A DNA stretch of 33,483 nucleotides. Origin: DASZZV01 sp035544835 (GTDB lineage Bacteria; Acidobacteriota; Thermoanaerobaculia; Gp7-AA8). The notes beneath the pieces were generated by a model. That model saw nothing but the letters and a program-made list of their open reading frames with translations, made no database searches and had not been told where the DNA came from. The stretch covers positions 1 to 33,483 of the forward strand of contig DASZZV010000247.1 of the NCBI GenBank assembly GCA_035544835.1, read 5' to 3'. The translations under genes were made by a program, and so were the position numbers. Below are positions 15,336 through 23,458 of the stretch, one piece after another (position 1 is the stretch's first letter; each line of letters opens with the position of its first letter).

Positions 15336-17960
15336 TTAAGGGTAGTACCCCCTGATCGTCTTCGCCTTCCCCTGCGTGACCTGCACGTTCACCTCGCGCC
15401 ACTTTCCTCCCGGTTTGACACCTTCGGGTGGATAAAACCCGAGCACATACTGAGATCTCAACTCGGCCTGGATGTCGCTGTAGATCCGCTTGAGCTCCGA
15501 TACTTCAGTGATCTGAAATGATGAACCGCCCGTCTCCGCGGCAAACCGTTGCATCTTGTAGCGCGTGTCAATCTCGTTGGGTTTGATCCCGATGCCGACG
15601 ACATAAATCGGAATGGCGGCGCGCTTCGCGAATTCGACGGCCTGATCGAAAGTGAACTTCGAGGCCGTGTCCTTTCCATCGGTGATCACGACCAGCGCCT
15701 TCTGTCCTTTGATGTTCTTGAAGTTGTAGAGCGAGAAGACGATCGCGTCATAAAGCGCCGTCGATTGCTCGGCACGCAGCGAAGCGAGAGCAGCGTTCAT
15801 GTCGGCCAGCGTCTTCGACCACTTCTGCAGTAGTGACGGCTGCGTGTCAAAAGCGACGATGAAAGCCTGATCGCGCGGCCGCAACACGCTTTTGAAGAAT
15901 TCCACACCGGCGCGCTGCGCGGCCATCATTCGCGGCCGCATGGAAGCGGAGGTGTCTACGGCGAGCCCGAGAGATAAGGGAAGGTTCTTTACATACTCGA
16001 ACTTCTCGATCTTCACCTCCTTGCCCTGATCCATAACCTTGAACGCGGTCTGCGAGAGATCGTTCAAATGCCTGCTGCCGCTGATTACAGTGGTCGGCAG
16101 CTCAACGAGGTGAACGTTTACCTGCTCCATGAAGGCAGGGGTGTTGATCAAGACGACATCCTCAACGGGCTCGGTTGTAGGGTCATCCTTCAAGCGCGCC
16201 ACAGCTCGCAGGTATCCAATCCCGACATTCGCTGGAATGTTGATGGTCTGGATGTAGGGAGGCGAGAACATGGTGGCCAGCTTCGAATCGTTGAGATAGA
16301 GCTCCACGGCCTCGACCGCCTTCCCTTCCGGCGCTCCGGCCTCGATCTCGACCCGGACTTTACCCTGCAGGTTCACGGCGACGCGCGGGGTGACAATACG
16401 GACGTGGAAGGGATCACTCCCCGTGTTGACGATCACCTCGTCGCCGGCCACGAAGACGCCCTTCTCATCAAGCCCCACCGCTTTGATCTTCCGCGGCTGC
16501 GGTACATCACCGAAGTCGAGATCGAGCGTGTAGGGAAGCGTGCGCTTGGTCATGACCTTGCGACCATCGAGATAGAACTCCACTGCCTTGATGCGATCGC
16601 CGATGACCAGGGTCTCGATGTGCTGGAGTCCACTGATCATGTCCTCACCCAGCGACGCGATGCGCAATTGATCCTCACGACTGTGCATCTGCTCCTGGAG
16701 CAGACCGACAGCACGCTCCCCCTCTCGGACTTGAGCGACCCTCTCGGCTGAGTCTTCGAGATAAGGGACCGACAGCTTCTGCTCGAGCATCGCTTCGCTT
16801 GGAGCATTCGCGTCGGTGACCTTGACCCGTGCAACATATTCGTTAGGGCGAAGGTACCGTTCGAAAACGATCGGAATTCTGCCTTGGACCGATTCGACCG
16901 GGAAGTCGAAACGATAGCGGAAACTTTCGAACATCTGATCGTTGCGCAGCACCTCGCCAACGACATCGACATCGTAGAACTTCGCACCTCCGAGATCCTT
17001 GGCAACGAGCTCGCTGGTCGGGACGAGGATGGTCACTTCCGCGGCGGTCATCGCGCCACGCTTGGTCGGATACTTCGTCGAGATCTCGGCCGTAAACTTC
17101 CGGGCCGCCGGATCTGCGATGACCGACGTGCGCAACATGCGATGAACGTCCTCTTCTTTCACGACGGGAGGAATGAACAGCTTGGGGATATCGAAACGAT
17201 TCTGCTGCGTCTGATAGATCGCCTTCAATACGGCATCGCCGTCTTTGCAATCAATTGAGATCTTGCTCACCATCGTCGCGCCCAGCGCGGCCGACTCCAG
17301 AAACACTCCGTTGACTCCCTGGCGCTGCCCCTCAATGGAAAGGAGCTGCCCCAGTGCATCCGCGCCGGTCCCCTCAGCCTTCCAGAGGCGGTAGTCGTTC
17401 TCGTACCGCGGGATATAGAAAAGAAGTGAGACGTCATGACCCAGACCTTCCAGAAAAGCGTACCGCCAGACCTCGATGGGCTGCAGATAGCGATCGCAAT
17501 CGACCTTGACCACGTCGCCGGGCTCTCCCTGGATCAGATACATACGGGCCCGATCAGAGATCAGGAATTTGAACTTCTGTTTCGCCTCGGCCAGACGGTC
17601 GAAATAGTTGTCGCGATAGGGATTGCCGGACGCTTTCGGATCGGGGTCGCGATGATTCCAGAACTCCTCGATGAAACGATCCCGCTGGGCATCGGACTCG
17701 AGAATCAGAAAGGTGTCGACCTCGGTCGGCTGGATGATCGGCTCGACGTCCTTGAGGAACTGCTGGAACCTCTCCTGGAGGTTTTTCAGCGCCTCCTTCC
17801 TCTCCCGCCTGGTCAGTTTCCGGACGCCGGGGTCCCGGCTCGGATCGACCGTCGTCGCGGCGGGCTGCCCCGCCTCCTTCGGCGGCGCGGGATTGTTGGA
17901 TTGAGCGTGAGTGTTGATTGCAGCTGACAGGACCACCATTACGATTAGGAGTCTCTTCAT
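15336..17960 (-). CDS. Exported GWxTD-like / VWFA-related Acidobacterial domain protein
   Basis: The 874-residue protein starts with a signal peptide (MKRLLIVMVVLSAAINTHAQ). Residues about 60-210 resemble the GWxTD domain (ESDAQRDRFIEEFWNHRDPDP, then SDRARMYLIQGEPGDV), though the name-giving GWxTD is degenerate here. The middle third has repeated beta-rich segments (for example VEAVELYLNDSKLATMFSPPY and IKAVEFYLDGRKVMTKRTLPY) that look like Ig-like modules. The C-terminus is a von Willebrand A domain with the metal site DTSAS at 669-673 and TDGKD later, ending with the YVLGFYPPEG...WREVNVQV tail typical of the VWFA-related Acidobacterial family. The start is set by the signal peptide; no Shine-Dalgarno is seen. 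It is 35 nt divergent from the cysteine desulfurase gene. A periplasmic or surface protein-binding role is likely. Confidence 0.88.
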   Translation of the reverse strand: MKRLLIVMVVLSAAINTHAQSNNPAPPKEAGQPAATTVDPSRDPGVRKLTRRERKEALKNLQERFQQFLKDVEPIIQPTEVDTFLILESDAQRDRFIEEFWNHRDPDPKASGNPYRDNYFDRLAEAKQKFKFLISDRARMYLIQGEPGDVVKVDCDRYLQPIEVWRYAFLEGLGHDVSLLFYIPRYENDYRLWKAEGTGADALGQLLSIEGQRQGVNGVFLESAALGATMVSKISIDCKDGDAVLKAIYQTQQNRFDIPKLFIPPVVKEEDVHRMLRTSVIADPAARKFTAEISTKYPTKRGAMTAAEVTILVPTSELVAKDLGGAKFYDVDVVGEVLRNDQMFESFRYRFDFPVESVQGRIPIVFERYLRPNEYVARVKVTDANAPSEAMLEQKLSVPYLEDSAERVAQVREGERAVGLLQEQMHSREDQLRIASLGEDMISGLQHIETLVIGDRIKAVEFYLDGRKVMTKRTLPYTLDLDFGDVPQPRKIKAVGLDEKGVFVAGDEVIVNTGSDPFHVRIVTPRVAVNLQGKVRVEIEAGAPEGKAVEAVELYLNDSKLATMFSPPYIQTINIPANVGIGYLRAVARLKDDPTTEPVEDVVLINTPAFMEQVNVHLVELPTTVISGSRHLNDLSQTAFKVMDQGKEVKIEKFEYVKNLPLSLGLAVDTSASMRPRMMAAQRAGVEFFKSVLRPRDQAFIVAFDTQPSLLQKWSKTLADMNAALASLRAEQSTALYDAIVFSLYNFKNIKGQKALVVITDGKDTASKFTFDQAVEFAKRAAIPIYVVGIGIKPNEIDTRYKMQRFAAETGGSSFQITEVSELKRIYSDIQAELRSQYVLGFYPPEGVKPGGKWREVNVQVTQGKAKTIRGYYP

Positions 17961-17995
17961 ACGGAGGCGACCTCGAGCTGAGATGATCTGTTCCA

Positions 17996-19135
17996 ATGCG
18001 AACATACCTCGATAACAATGCCACCACTCAGATCCATCCGCGAGTGCTGGAGAAATTGCTCACCGTCTCTCGGGAGACGTGGGGAAACGCTTCGAGTGTT
18101 CATGAAGATGGACAGCGCGCGCGCCGCTGCCTGGAAGAGGCTCGTGAGTCTGTAGCGTCGTTTCTCAAATCGACTTCCCGTGAGATCGTCTTCACGAGTG
18201 GGGGTACTGAATCGAATAACACAGCTTTGAGCGGTCTAGTTCTGGGAGCGACCAAGCGTTGCCACTTTGTAACTGGCTCCCTCGAGCATCCCTCGGTCCG
18301 CGAAGTGATGCGACGGATCGAGGGGCTCGGCCACGAAGTGACGTGGATCAAGCCGGACCGCAACGGCGTGCTCGACGCCTCGGAGATCGCCGCCAGTCTT
18401 CGCGCCGACACGCGCGGTGTGGCCCTGATGCTTGCCAATAACGAGACCGGGGCCATTCAGCCTGCCGCCGCAGTCGGCGCGGTCTGCCACCAGCGCCGGA
18501 TCCACTTTCACTGTGACGCTGTCCAGGCGGCCGGTCGTATTCCGATCGACGTGACCGAGCTGCAGGCCGATACTCTGAGCATCTCCGCTCACAAGATGCA
18601 CGGCCCTAAAGGAATTGGTGCGTTGTACATTCGCGCGGGAACGGTCCTCGAGCCGCTCCTTCGCGGCGGGGCGCAGGAGCGCCGCCGGCGAGCGGGAACC
18701 GAAAGCGTTCCCCTGGCTGCAGCATTCGGTGAGGCTACCGAGCTTGCCTCCTCGGAGCCGCCGCTCGATCCGGGCCTGCGTGACGATCTGGAGAAACTGC
18801 TGCGGGAGCGATTCACCGATCTGGTCGTCAACAGCAGCGGGGCTCGGCGTCTGCCCAATACGAGCAGCCTCCTTTTCCCCGGGCTGGACGCCGAGGGGTT
18901 GGTGATCGCACTCGACCTGGCGGGGGTAGCGGTTTCGACCGGCTCGGCCTGTTCATCGGGACGAGTCGAGCCAAGCCATGTATTGCTCGCGATGGGGCTT
19001 TCGGAGGAAGATGCTCGCAGCTCAGTGCGTGTCTCGACCAGCCGCTTCACCACGACGTCGGAAATAGAGAAGCTCGCCACTCTCCTGACCGACTTCGTGC
19101 CGCGGAACTCGCGACCAACCATCGCACGGTCGTGA
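17996..19135 (+). CDS. Cysteine desulfurase (NifS/IscS-type, PLP-dependent)
   Basis: The enzyme removes sulfur from L-cysteine as a persulfide for iron-sulfur cluster or thio-cofactor synthesis. Diagnostic residues: His98 (EHPS), Asp174 (HCDAVQ), PLP Lys200 (SAHKMHGPKG) and catalytic Cys319 in GSACSSG. The Cys loop is the long type found in group I (IscS/NifS) enzymes. Length 379 is typical. The 35-nt gap to the divergent VWA gene must hold both starts, so promoters probably overlap the coding ends. The DUF4388 gene follows with a 1-nt gap, implying co-transcription. No iscU, suf or thiI gene is visible here, so the sulfur acceptor is unknown. Confidence 0.94.
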   Translation: MRTYLDNNATTQIHPRVLEKLLTVSRETWGNASSVHEDGQRARRCLEEARESVASFLKSTSREIVFTSGGTESNNTALSGLVLGATKRCHFVTGSLEHPSVREVMRRIEGLGHEVTWIKPDRNGVLDASEIAASLRADTRGVALMLANNETGAIQPAAAVGAVCHQRRIHFHCDAVQAAGRIPIDVTELQADTLSISAHKMHGPKGIGALYIRAGTVLEPLLRGGAQERRRRAGTESVPLAAAFGEATELASSEPPLDPGLRDDLEKLLRERFTDLVVNSSGARRLPNTSSLLFPGLDAEGLVIALDLAGVAVSTGSACSSGRVEPSHVLLAMGLSEEDARSSVRVSTSRFTTTSEIEKLATLLTDFVPRNSRPTIARS

Positions 19136-19136
19136 A

Positions 19137-20306
19137 ATGACGGAAATCTCAAAAGTCGATCTGGACGACACGCAGACCCGCCGGCGCCGGCGCGCCATTC
19201 TCGAAGGCGACCTTGCCGCCGTCACTCTGCCTGACGCCTTCTCCTTCATTTCCATGATCAGGAAGACCGGCCGCCTGGTGATCCGGCAGGACACACTGGA
19301 GCGGAACATCTACTGGAATGAGGGCGAGATCGTCTTCGCCAGCTCGAACTCGCCCGAAGACAGTCTGGGGCGATTTCTCCTCCGCAACGGAAAGATCACC
19401 AGCGACCAATACGATCAATCCAAGAAGAGACTCACCCCCGAGTTGCGCCACGGAAAGTTGCTGGTGCAGATGGGCTATCTCTCCCCGAAGGACCTCTGGT
19501 GGGGCGTCAAGAACCAGGTTCTCGAGATTCTTTACGCGCTCTTCGAATGGAAGCTGGGAACATTCTCATTCTTCGAAGGCGCCCTCGATTTGCAGGAGCG
19601 GATCACACTCTCCATCAACACCTCTTCCATCATCATGGAAGGCATCCGTCGCATGGACGAGACCGCTCGTATCAAGGAAAAGATCGTCAGCCTGGACATG
19701 ATTTTTCAGCAAGTGCCGGGCGCAGCGCCGAACCTCGAGGAGCTGGATCTCACTCCGACGGAGATGAACATCTTTCACGAGATCGACGGCCATCGCTCCA
19801 TCCGCGACCTGCTCGGGATGCACGATCTGACCGAGTTCGACGTGACGCGCATTCTCTTCCAGCTCCTTTCAGCAAGGCTCATCGAGCTAGCCGCCCAGGA
19901 GAGGACCTTCCGCCCCGTTTTCCTCGACGTCGAGGATTCTCCGGAGCTGCTGAAGATCATCTCCACCTACAACGGGATGTTCGAGCACCTGTATCAGGCA
20001 CTCGTCACCTCCGTTGGAGACGACAGGGCGCGGGACATCTTCACGACCGTGCTCCAGAGCTCCGACCAGAGCGAGCTCTGGACCGGCGTCTTCTTCGATC
20101 AGTACGGGCGATTCGACGAGAACATGCTGATCGCCAACATCTCCGAGCTGCCTTTCGAAGAGCGCAAAGCAGTGCTGGACGATGGCTTGAACACGCTCCT
20201 TTCCATCCAGCTGTTCGAAGTCTCGCAGCATCTGGACTCGGCCGGAAAAGTCGCGGTGTTCCGTTATATCTCCGACCAGAAAGCGCAGCTGGAGAAGGTC
20301 GGATAG
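19137..20306 (+). CDS. DUF4388 (PatA-like N-terminal) domain protein
   Basis: The first 170 residues match the DUF4388 pattern: EGDLAAVTLPDAFSFISMIRKTGRL, then WNEGEIVFASSN, a region DSLGRFLLRNGKI and a second block ending TFSFFEG. These domains occur in bacterial signalling proteins, often with response regulators. The remaining 220 residues are helical with no recognised domain; the segment LDLTPTEMNIFHEIDGHRSIRDLLG may be a winged-helix-like element. It starts 1 nt after the cysteine desulfurase stop codon. No membrane segment or signal peptide. Whether it is linked functionally to sulfur transfer is unknown. Confidence 0.8.
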   Translation: MTEISKVDLDDTQTRRRRRAILEGDLAAVTLPDAFSFISMIRKTGRLVIRQDTLERNIYWNEGEIVFASSNSPEDSLGRFLLRNGKITSDQYDQSKKRLTPELRHGKLLVQMGYLSPKDLWWGVKNQVLEILYALFEWKLGTFSFFEGALDLQERITLSINTSSIIMEGIRRMDETARIKEKIVSLDMIFQQVPGAAPNLEELDLTPTEMNIFHEIDGHRSIRDLLGMHDLTEFDVTRILFQLLSARLIELAAQERTFRPVFLDVEDSPELLKIISTYNGMFEHLYQALVTSVGDDRARDIFTTVLQSSDQSELWTGVFFDQYGRFDENMLIANISELPFEERKAVLDDGLNTLLSIQLFEVSQHLDSAGKVAVFRYISDQKAQLEKVG

Positions 20307-20345
20307 CGTAAGGCTTTCGGTGCTGTTGTCTTCCGCGGGCGAAAA

Positions 20346-20486
20346 TACCGGCCGCACGCCGTGCGGCCCTACGCCAACGGCACGAATCGACCAACGTTTC
20401 GCGCGCGATCCTGATCTAAAAAACATCCAGCAGCCTCACCACTGTTCCGTGCAACGCGTAGGGCCGCACGGCGTGCGGCCGATACC
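20346..20486. repeat. REP inverted pair 1 (downstream of the RAYT gene)
   Basis: Two 19-nt near-palindromes, GGCCGCACGCCGTGCGGCC at 20350-20368 and its inverse with a central G at 20462-20480, face each other with flanking TACC...CTACG and CGTAG...GATACC. The pair, with its 93-nt spacer, is repeated in direct orientation at 21165-21303. Pair 1 lies 15 nt past the RAYT stop codon. Confidence 0.9.
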
Positions 20487-20494
20487 CTGCTCGG

Positions 20495-21010
20495 CTACCA
20501 GATGCACCGGTCTCGAACCCAGTTCTTAGGGTTGTCGCGAATGTACTGGCGAACTCTTTCCAGTTGGGCCATCGAGCGAATTCCTTCATCGAAGTACTTG
20601 TATTGCCATACCTCGAAGGTTGGATCACCGATCAAACGCCGAATCGCGCCCGTGACCGCCGATTTGTAACCGGCCACAAAAGAACCAAGAGATCTAGGCG
20701 GGCGCAATAGCGCCGATCCACGCGGCCGAGAAAGACCACTATCAGGAATGTACAGAATTCCGTGCAGGTGGTCGGGCATCAGAATCCATTCGTCAAAAAC
20801 AATTTCTGGCCGAACGGTTGCTGATTCCACCCACGCATCGGCGGCAATGCTTCCAAGTGCGTTTAGCGCCACGTCCCCGTCCTTGATCGCGCCGAAAAGG
20901 GGCCGATGATCTCGCGCACAAATCGTGATGTGCCAAAGGGCAGCCGACGCGTAGTCGAAATCCTGCAGTCTGATGGTGTGACGCCATGGCAGTACCGAAG
21001 ACGTTTTCAT
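20495..21010 (-). CDS. REP-associated tyrosine transposase (RAYT / Y1_Tnp family)
   Basis: This is a single-strand-DNA transposase relative of IS200/IS605 TnpA that acts on REP palindromes. The HUH-type motif is present as MPDHLHG with His81 and His83. Candidate catalytic tyrosine is Tyr115 (FVAGYKSAVT); the C-terminal VWQYKYFDEGIRS...RQYIRDNPKNW segment is the family signature. Length is 171 residues, normal for RAYTs. The start at 21010 gives a family-like beginning; upstream in-frame codons to 21121 run through non-coding-like DNA, and no strong Shine-Dalgarno is seen. It is enclosed by two copies of a REP pair, which is the classic RAYT context, and has a degenerate palindrome upstream. 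It appears intact. Confidence 0.93.
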   Translation of the reverse strand: MKTSSVLPWRHTIRLQDFDYASAALWHITICARDHRPLFGAIKDGDVALNALGSIAADAWVESATVRPEIVFDEWILMPDHLHGILYIPDSGLSRPRGSALLRPPRSLGSFVAGYKSAVTGAIRRLIGDPTFEVWQYKYFDEGIRSMAQLERVRQYIRDNPKNWVRDRCIW

Positions 21011-21066
21011 CCACCGAGGTTCCCTCGGACTGCGAGAGTTTTGAAATTTTTCACGGCACCTGTTTC

Positions 21067-21108
21067 GCCCGCACACCGTGCGGACCTGCACCAGCGGGGT
21101 GTGCGGGC
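21067..21108. promoter_or_regulatory. Inverted repeat upstream of the RAYT start, with degenerate REP core
   Basis: Arms GCCCGCACACC (21067-21077) and GGTGTGCGGGC (21098-21108) are perfectly complementary. The left part contains CCGCACACCGTGCGG, a REP core with one central change. It begins 56 nt upstream of the RAYT start codon, so the transposase could recognise its own leader; that role is an inference. Confidence 0.55.
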
Positions 21109-21146
21109 GCGAAGATTCCACGCCGCGTGGATTCGCACGATCGGTC

Positions 21147-21303
21147 GTCTTCCACGGGCAAAGGTACCGGCCGCACGCCGTGCGGCCCTATGCCAGCTGC
21201 ACGGGTCGACCAACGTTTCTCGCGCAACTTGATCATAGAGAGTCCAGCGCCTCATCACTGTTTCGTGCAATGACGTAGGGCCGCACGGCGTGCGGCCGAT
21301 ACC
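21147..21303. repeat. REP inverted pair 2 (upstream of the RAYT gene)
   Basis: Same arrangement as pair 1: 19-nt palindromes at 21169-21187 and 21279-21297 in opposite orientation, with about 80% similar spacer including CGACCAACGTTTC. Together with pair 1 it encloses the RAYT gene, giving direct repeats of about 160 nt at both ends. Confidence 0.9.
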
Positions 21304-21355
21304 CTGTTAGTTCGCCCGCAGGACCTCCGCCAATCCTGTTATCCTCTCGCGCGTC

Positions 21356-22171
21356 ATGTGGCCTACCCTCGTCAAATTCGGCAACTTCGAGATCACGACC
21401 TTCGGCGTGATGATGTTCCTGGCGTTCATCTTCGCCGGAATGGTGCTCACGCGGCAGTACCGTCGTTACGGTCTCTCCGACGATCTTGCTTCTTCCATCG
21501 TCTTCGGTGCTGCCCTGGGCGGAATCCTCGGCGCCAAGATCTACTTTGCGATTCTCTACCACGACTTTCACGCCCTGTTCTCGCGGGCCGGACTTGTCTG
21601 GTACGGTGGCTTCATCGGTGGCGTCGCCGTTTGCAGCTTCATCATTCTGCGCAACAAGGTGCCCTATCTCCTGGCCATGGATGGAGGCGCACCGGCCCTG
21701 GCCCTCGGATACGCCATCGGGAGAATCGGCTGCTTTCTGGTCGGCGACGATTATGGCCGTCCAACCGACAGCGCCATCGGAATGGCTTTCCCGAAGGGGC
21801 TGCCGCCAACCACGGCGCAGAGCCTTCGTAAATTCGGAGTGAAGGTCGACCCATCGCTTGCCGGTGACACCCTGCTTCGCGTTCATCCCACGCAGCTCTA
21901 CGAGTCAGCCTCGGCCTTCCTGATCTTCGGAATTCTCATGTTCATGGCCCGCAAGCCCCACCATCGTGGTCGCATCTTCGCCATGTTTCTCGTGCTGGCC
22001 GGCATCGAGCGTTTCCTCGTCGAGATCGTCCGCGCGAAAGACGACCGCTTGCTCGGTCCCTTCACGGTCGCTCAGCTGATCAGCGTCATCATGATCATCG
22101 TCGGCGCCTCGCTCTTCGCCTACGCCTCGAGAACGCCTGTTGAAAATGGATTACTAACGCCTGCAGACTGA
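21356..22171 (+). CDS. lgt: Prolipoprotein diacylglyceryl transferase
   Basis: Lgt is an inner-membrane enzyme that moves diacylglycerol from phosphatidylglycerol to the lipobox cysteine of prolipoproteins, the first step of lipoprotein maturation. About seven transmembrane segments are present. The Lgt signature region reads GRIGCFLVGDDYGRPTD from residue 122, containing the essential Arg; the classic N-G-E after it is replaced by V-G-D-D, a variant I have seen as common in non-proteobacterial Lgt. HPTQLYES is also present. Length 271 is typical. The start ATG at 21356 lies 59 nt after REP pair 2; no Shine-Dalgarno is obvious. Substrates in the window would include the lipoproteins at 1792 and 31785. 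Confidence 0.93.
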   Translation: MWPTLVKFGNFEITTFGVMMFLAFIFAGMVLTRQYRRYGLSDDLASSIVFGAALGGILGAKIYFAILYHDFHALFSRAGLVWYGGFIGGVAVCSFIILRNKVPYLLAMDGGAPALALGYAIGRIGCFLVGDDYGRPTDSAIGMAFPKGLPPTTAQSLRKFGVKVDPSLAGDTLLRVHPTQLYESASAFLIFGILMFMARKPHHRGRIFAMFLVLAGIERFLVEIVRAKDDRLLGPFTVAQLISVIMIIVGASLFAYASRTPVENGLLTPAD

Positions 22172-22202
22172 TTCTGTCATCTGCAAAGGGTATCGGCCCC
22201 AC

Positions 22203-22298
22203 CCGAGGGGAGCGGGCGCCTCGCCCGCTCTTCAGCGAATGCCCGAAGAATCGGCGTGTTTGTTTCTGCAGAGCGGGCGAGGCGCCCGCTCCCCTCGG
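22203..22298. repeat. Second REP family, inverted pair (GAGCGGGCGAGGCGCCCGCTC)
   Basis: Two 28-nt copies, 22203-22230 and 22271-22298, are exact inverse complements, each with an inner palindrome AGCGGGCG/CGCCCGCT. A third copy is at 23333-23358, at the same position relative to the second paralogue. The pair separates lgt from the tandem secreted genes and overlaps the left edge of the duplicated unit. Confidence 0.88.
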
Positions 22299-22400
22299 AG
22301 AATGCGGCAGAATCCTTCCTTCCCAGCCGGCGCGGCGCCAGCATGGGCTACGGGCGCGCGGCGGAATTGCTCTGCGGCCTCGCTCGTTTGAGCGCTCACC

Positions 22401-23213
22401 ATGTTCAAATTCCCGGCGCCGTTATTCATCGCTGTCATGCTGCTTTCAGCAGCAACGGCGTTCGCGCACGATCCCGAGGAAACGGCCGGGCTCGTGCGAA
22501 GGGCAGCCGATCTTCAACGGGCGCTCGTTACCAGCGCCAAGCTCGCGCCTCCACCGTGCAGCGGCATCGCCATCACACCGCCCGTCACGATCTATGGGGA
22601 GATGACCCCGTCGACATGCCAGAACGAGCTTGGGCTCCGTGACGACGTGTTCAACATCTCTCCACGGCGTGGACAGACCTTAACAGTCGACTACTCGTCC
22701 ACCGCATTTGATGTGTTGCTCTTCATGCTGCTGCGTAACGGTAGCTCCGGCCCTGCCGACCAACAGTCGTTCCTGTCAAGCGGCATCAGTAGGGTGACTA
22801 TGAACTACACGATTGAAGATACGATGACGTACCGCCTTCAGGCCCAAACGCTGGACGACGTGTCCAGCGGGAGGCAGCCGACCCTCGGCCCGTACGTGAT
22901 GAAGATCGGTTTGTCAGACTCGACCGCGTGCACGGCGCCCACGCTGCTCGCCAACCCGGCGCTGTCCACCGCGCGCCTCGGCGAGAGAGCGGTCCTGAAC
23001 GCTGCGTTCATGGCCACCGATCCGGTGGAGATCAAGTGGTACGCCTCGGCGAACGACACGACGCCGATCGGTGAGGGGGTGCCGTTCGCCACCCCGGCGT
23101 TGACTCAGAGCACTACTATCTGGCTGCGGCTGTCGAATGCGTGCGGCAGTAGCGACGCGATTCCGTTTTCCATCTTCGTTTCCGACGCACGGCGCCATGC
23201 CGCCAGGCGCTGA
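22401..23213 (+). CDS. Secreted protein with C-terminal Ig-like domain, copy 1 of tandem pair
   Basis: I do not recognise the family. The 270-residue protein has a signal peptide (MFKFPAPLFIAVMLLSAATAFA), a central beta-rich domain (about 50-170, with ISPRRGQTLTVDYSSTAFDVLLFM, reminiscent of PPC-type sandwiches), and an Ig-like domain (about 180-262, KWYASANDTTPIGEGVPFATPALTQSTTIWLRLSNACGSSD). The Ig-like part resembles the repeats of the metzincin at 8124-10769. Four cysteines may form disulfides. It ends in a basic DARRHAARR tail. No Shine-Dalgarno is visible before the ATG, but the 70 nt upstream are almost identical in copy 2, so the start and leader are conserved. Probably a periplasmic or extracellular binding protein. 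Confidence 0.8.
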   Translation: MFKFPAPLFIAVMLLSAATAFAHDPEETAGLVRRAADLQRALVTSAKLAPPPCSGIAITPPVTIYGEMTPSTCQNELGLRDDVFNISPRRGQTLTVDYSSTAFDVLLFMLLRNGSSGPADQQSFLSSGISRVTMNYTIEDTMTYRLQAQTLDDVSSGRQPTLGPYVMKIGLSDSTACTAPTLLANPALSTARLGERAVLNAAFMATDPVEIKWYASANDTTPIGEGVPFATPALTQSTTIWLRLSNACGSSDAIPFSIFVSDARRHAARR

Positions 23214-23458
23214 CGCCCGTTTGGCAGCGCCCGGCGGCGTCTTCTCCCGCGTCCAGTGGTTCGCTTCGCTCACCACTGGCTACCAGCTTACTGGCCCTCC
23301 GGGCCGCCCACGAATGGCCAAACTTCAGAGATGCGGGCGAGGCGCCCGCTCCCCTCGGTGAATGCGCAGAATCCTTTCTCCCAGCCGGCGCGGCGCCAGC
23401 ATGGGCTACGGGCGCGCGGCGGAATTGCTCTGCGGCCTCGCTCGTTTGAGCGCTCACC

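Noticed and set aside
19499..20311. 270-residue alternative frame within the DUF4388 gene
   Set aside because: Low-complexity Arg/His/Ser-rich translation typical of a shifted frame.
20495..21121. RAYT starting at the ATG at 21121
   Set aside because: The extra 37 residues run through the degenerate REP palindrome and do not resemble the family N-terminus, so 21010 is preferred.
22256..22642. 128-residue frame overlapping the start of the first secreted paralogue
   Set aside because: It is a shifted frame over the leader and signal peptide; conservation in copy 2 follows the duplicated DNA and the in-frame protein has a proper signal peptide.
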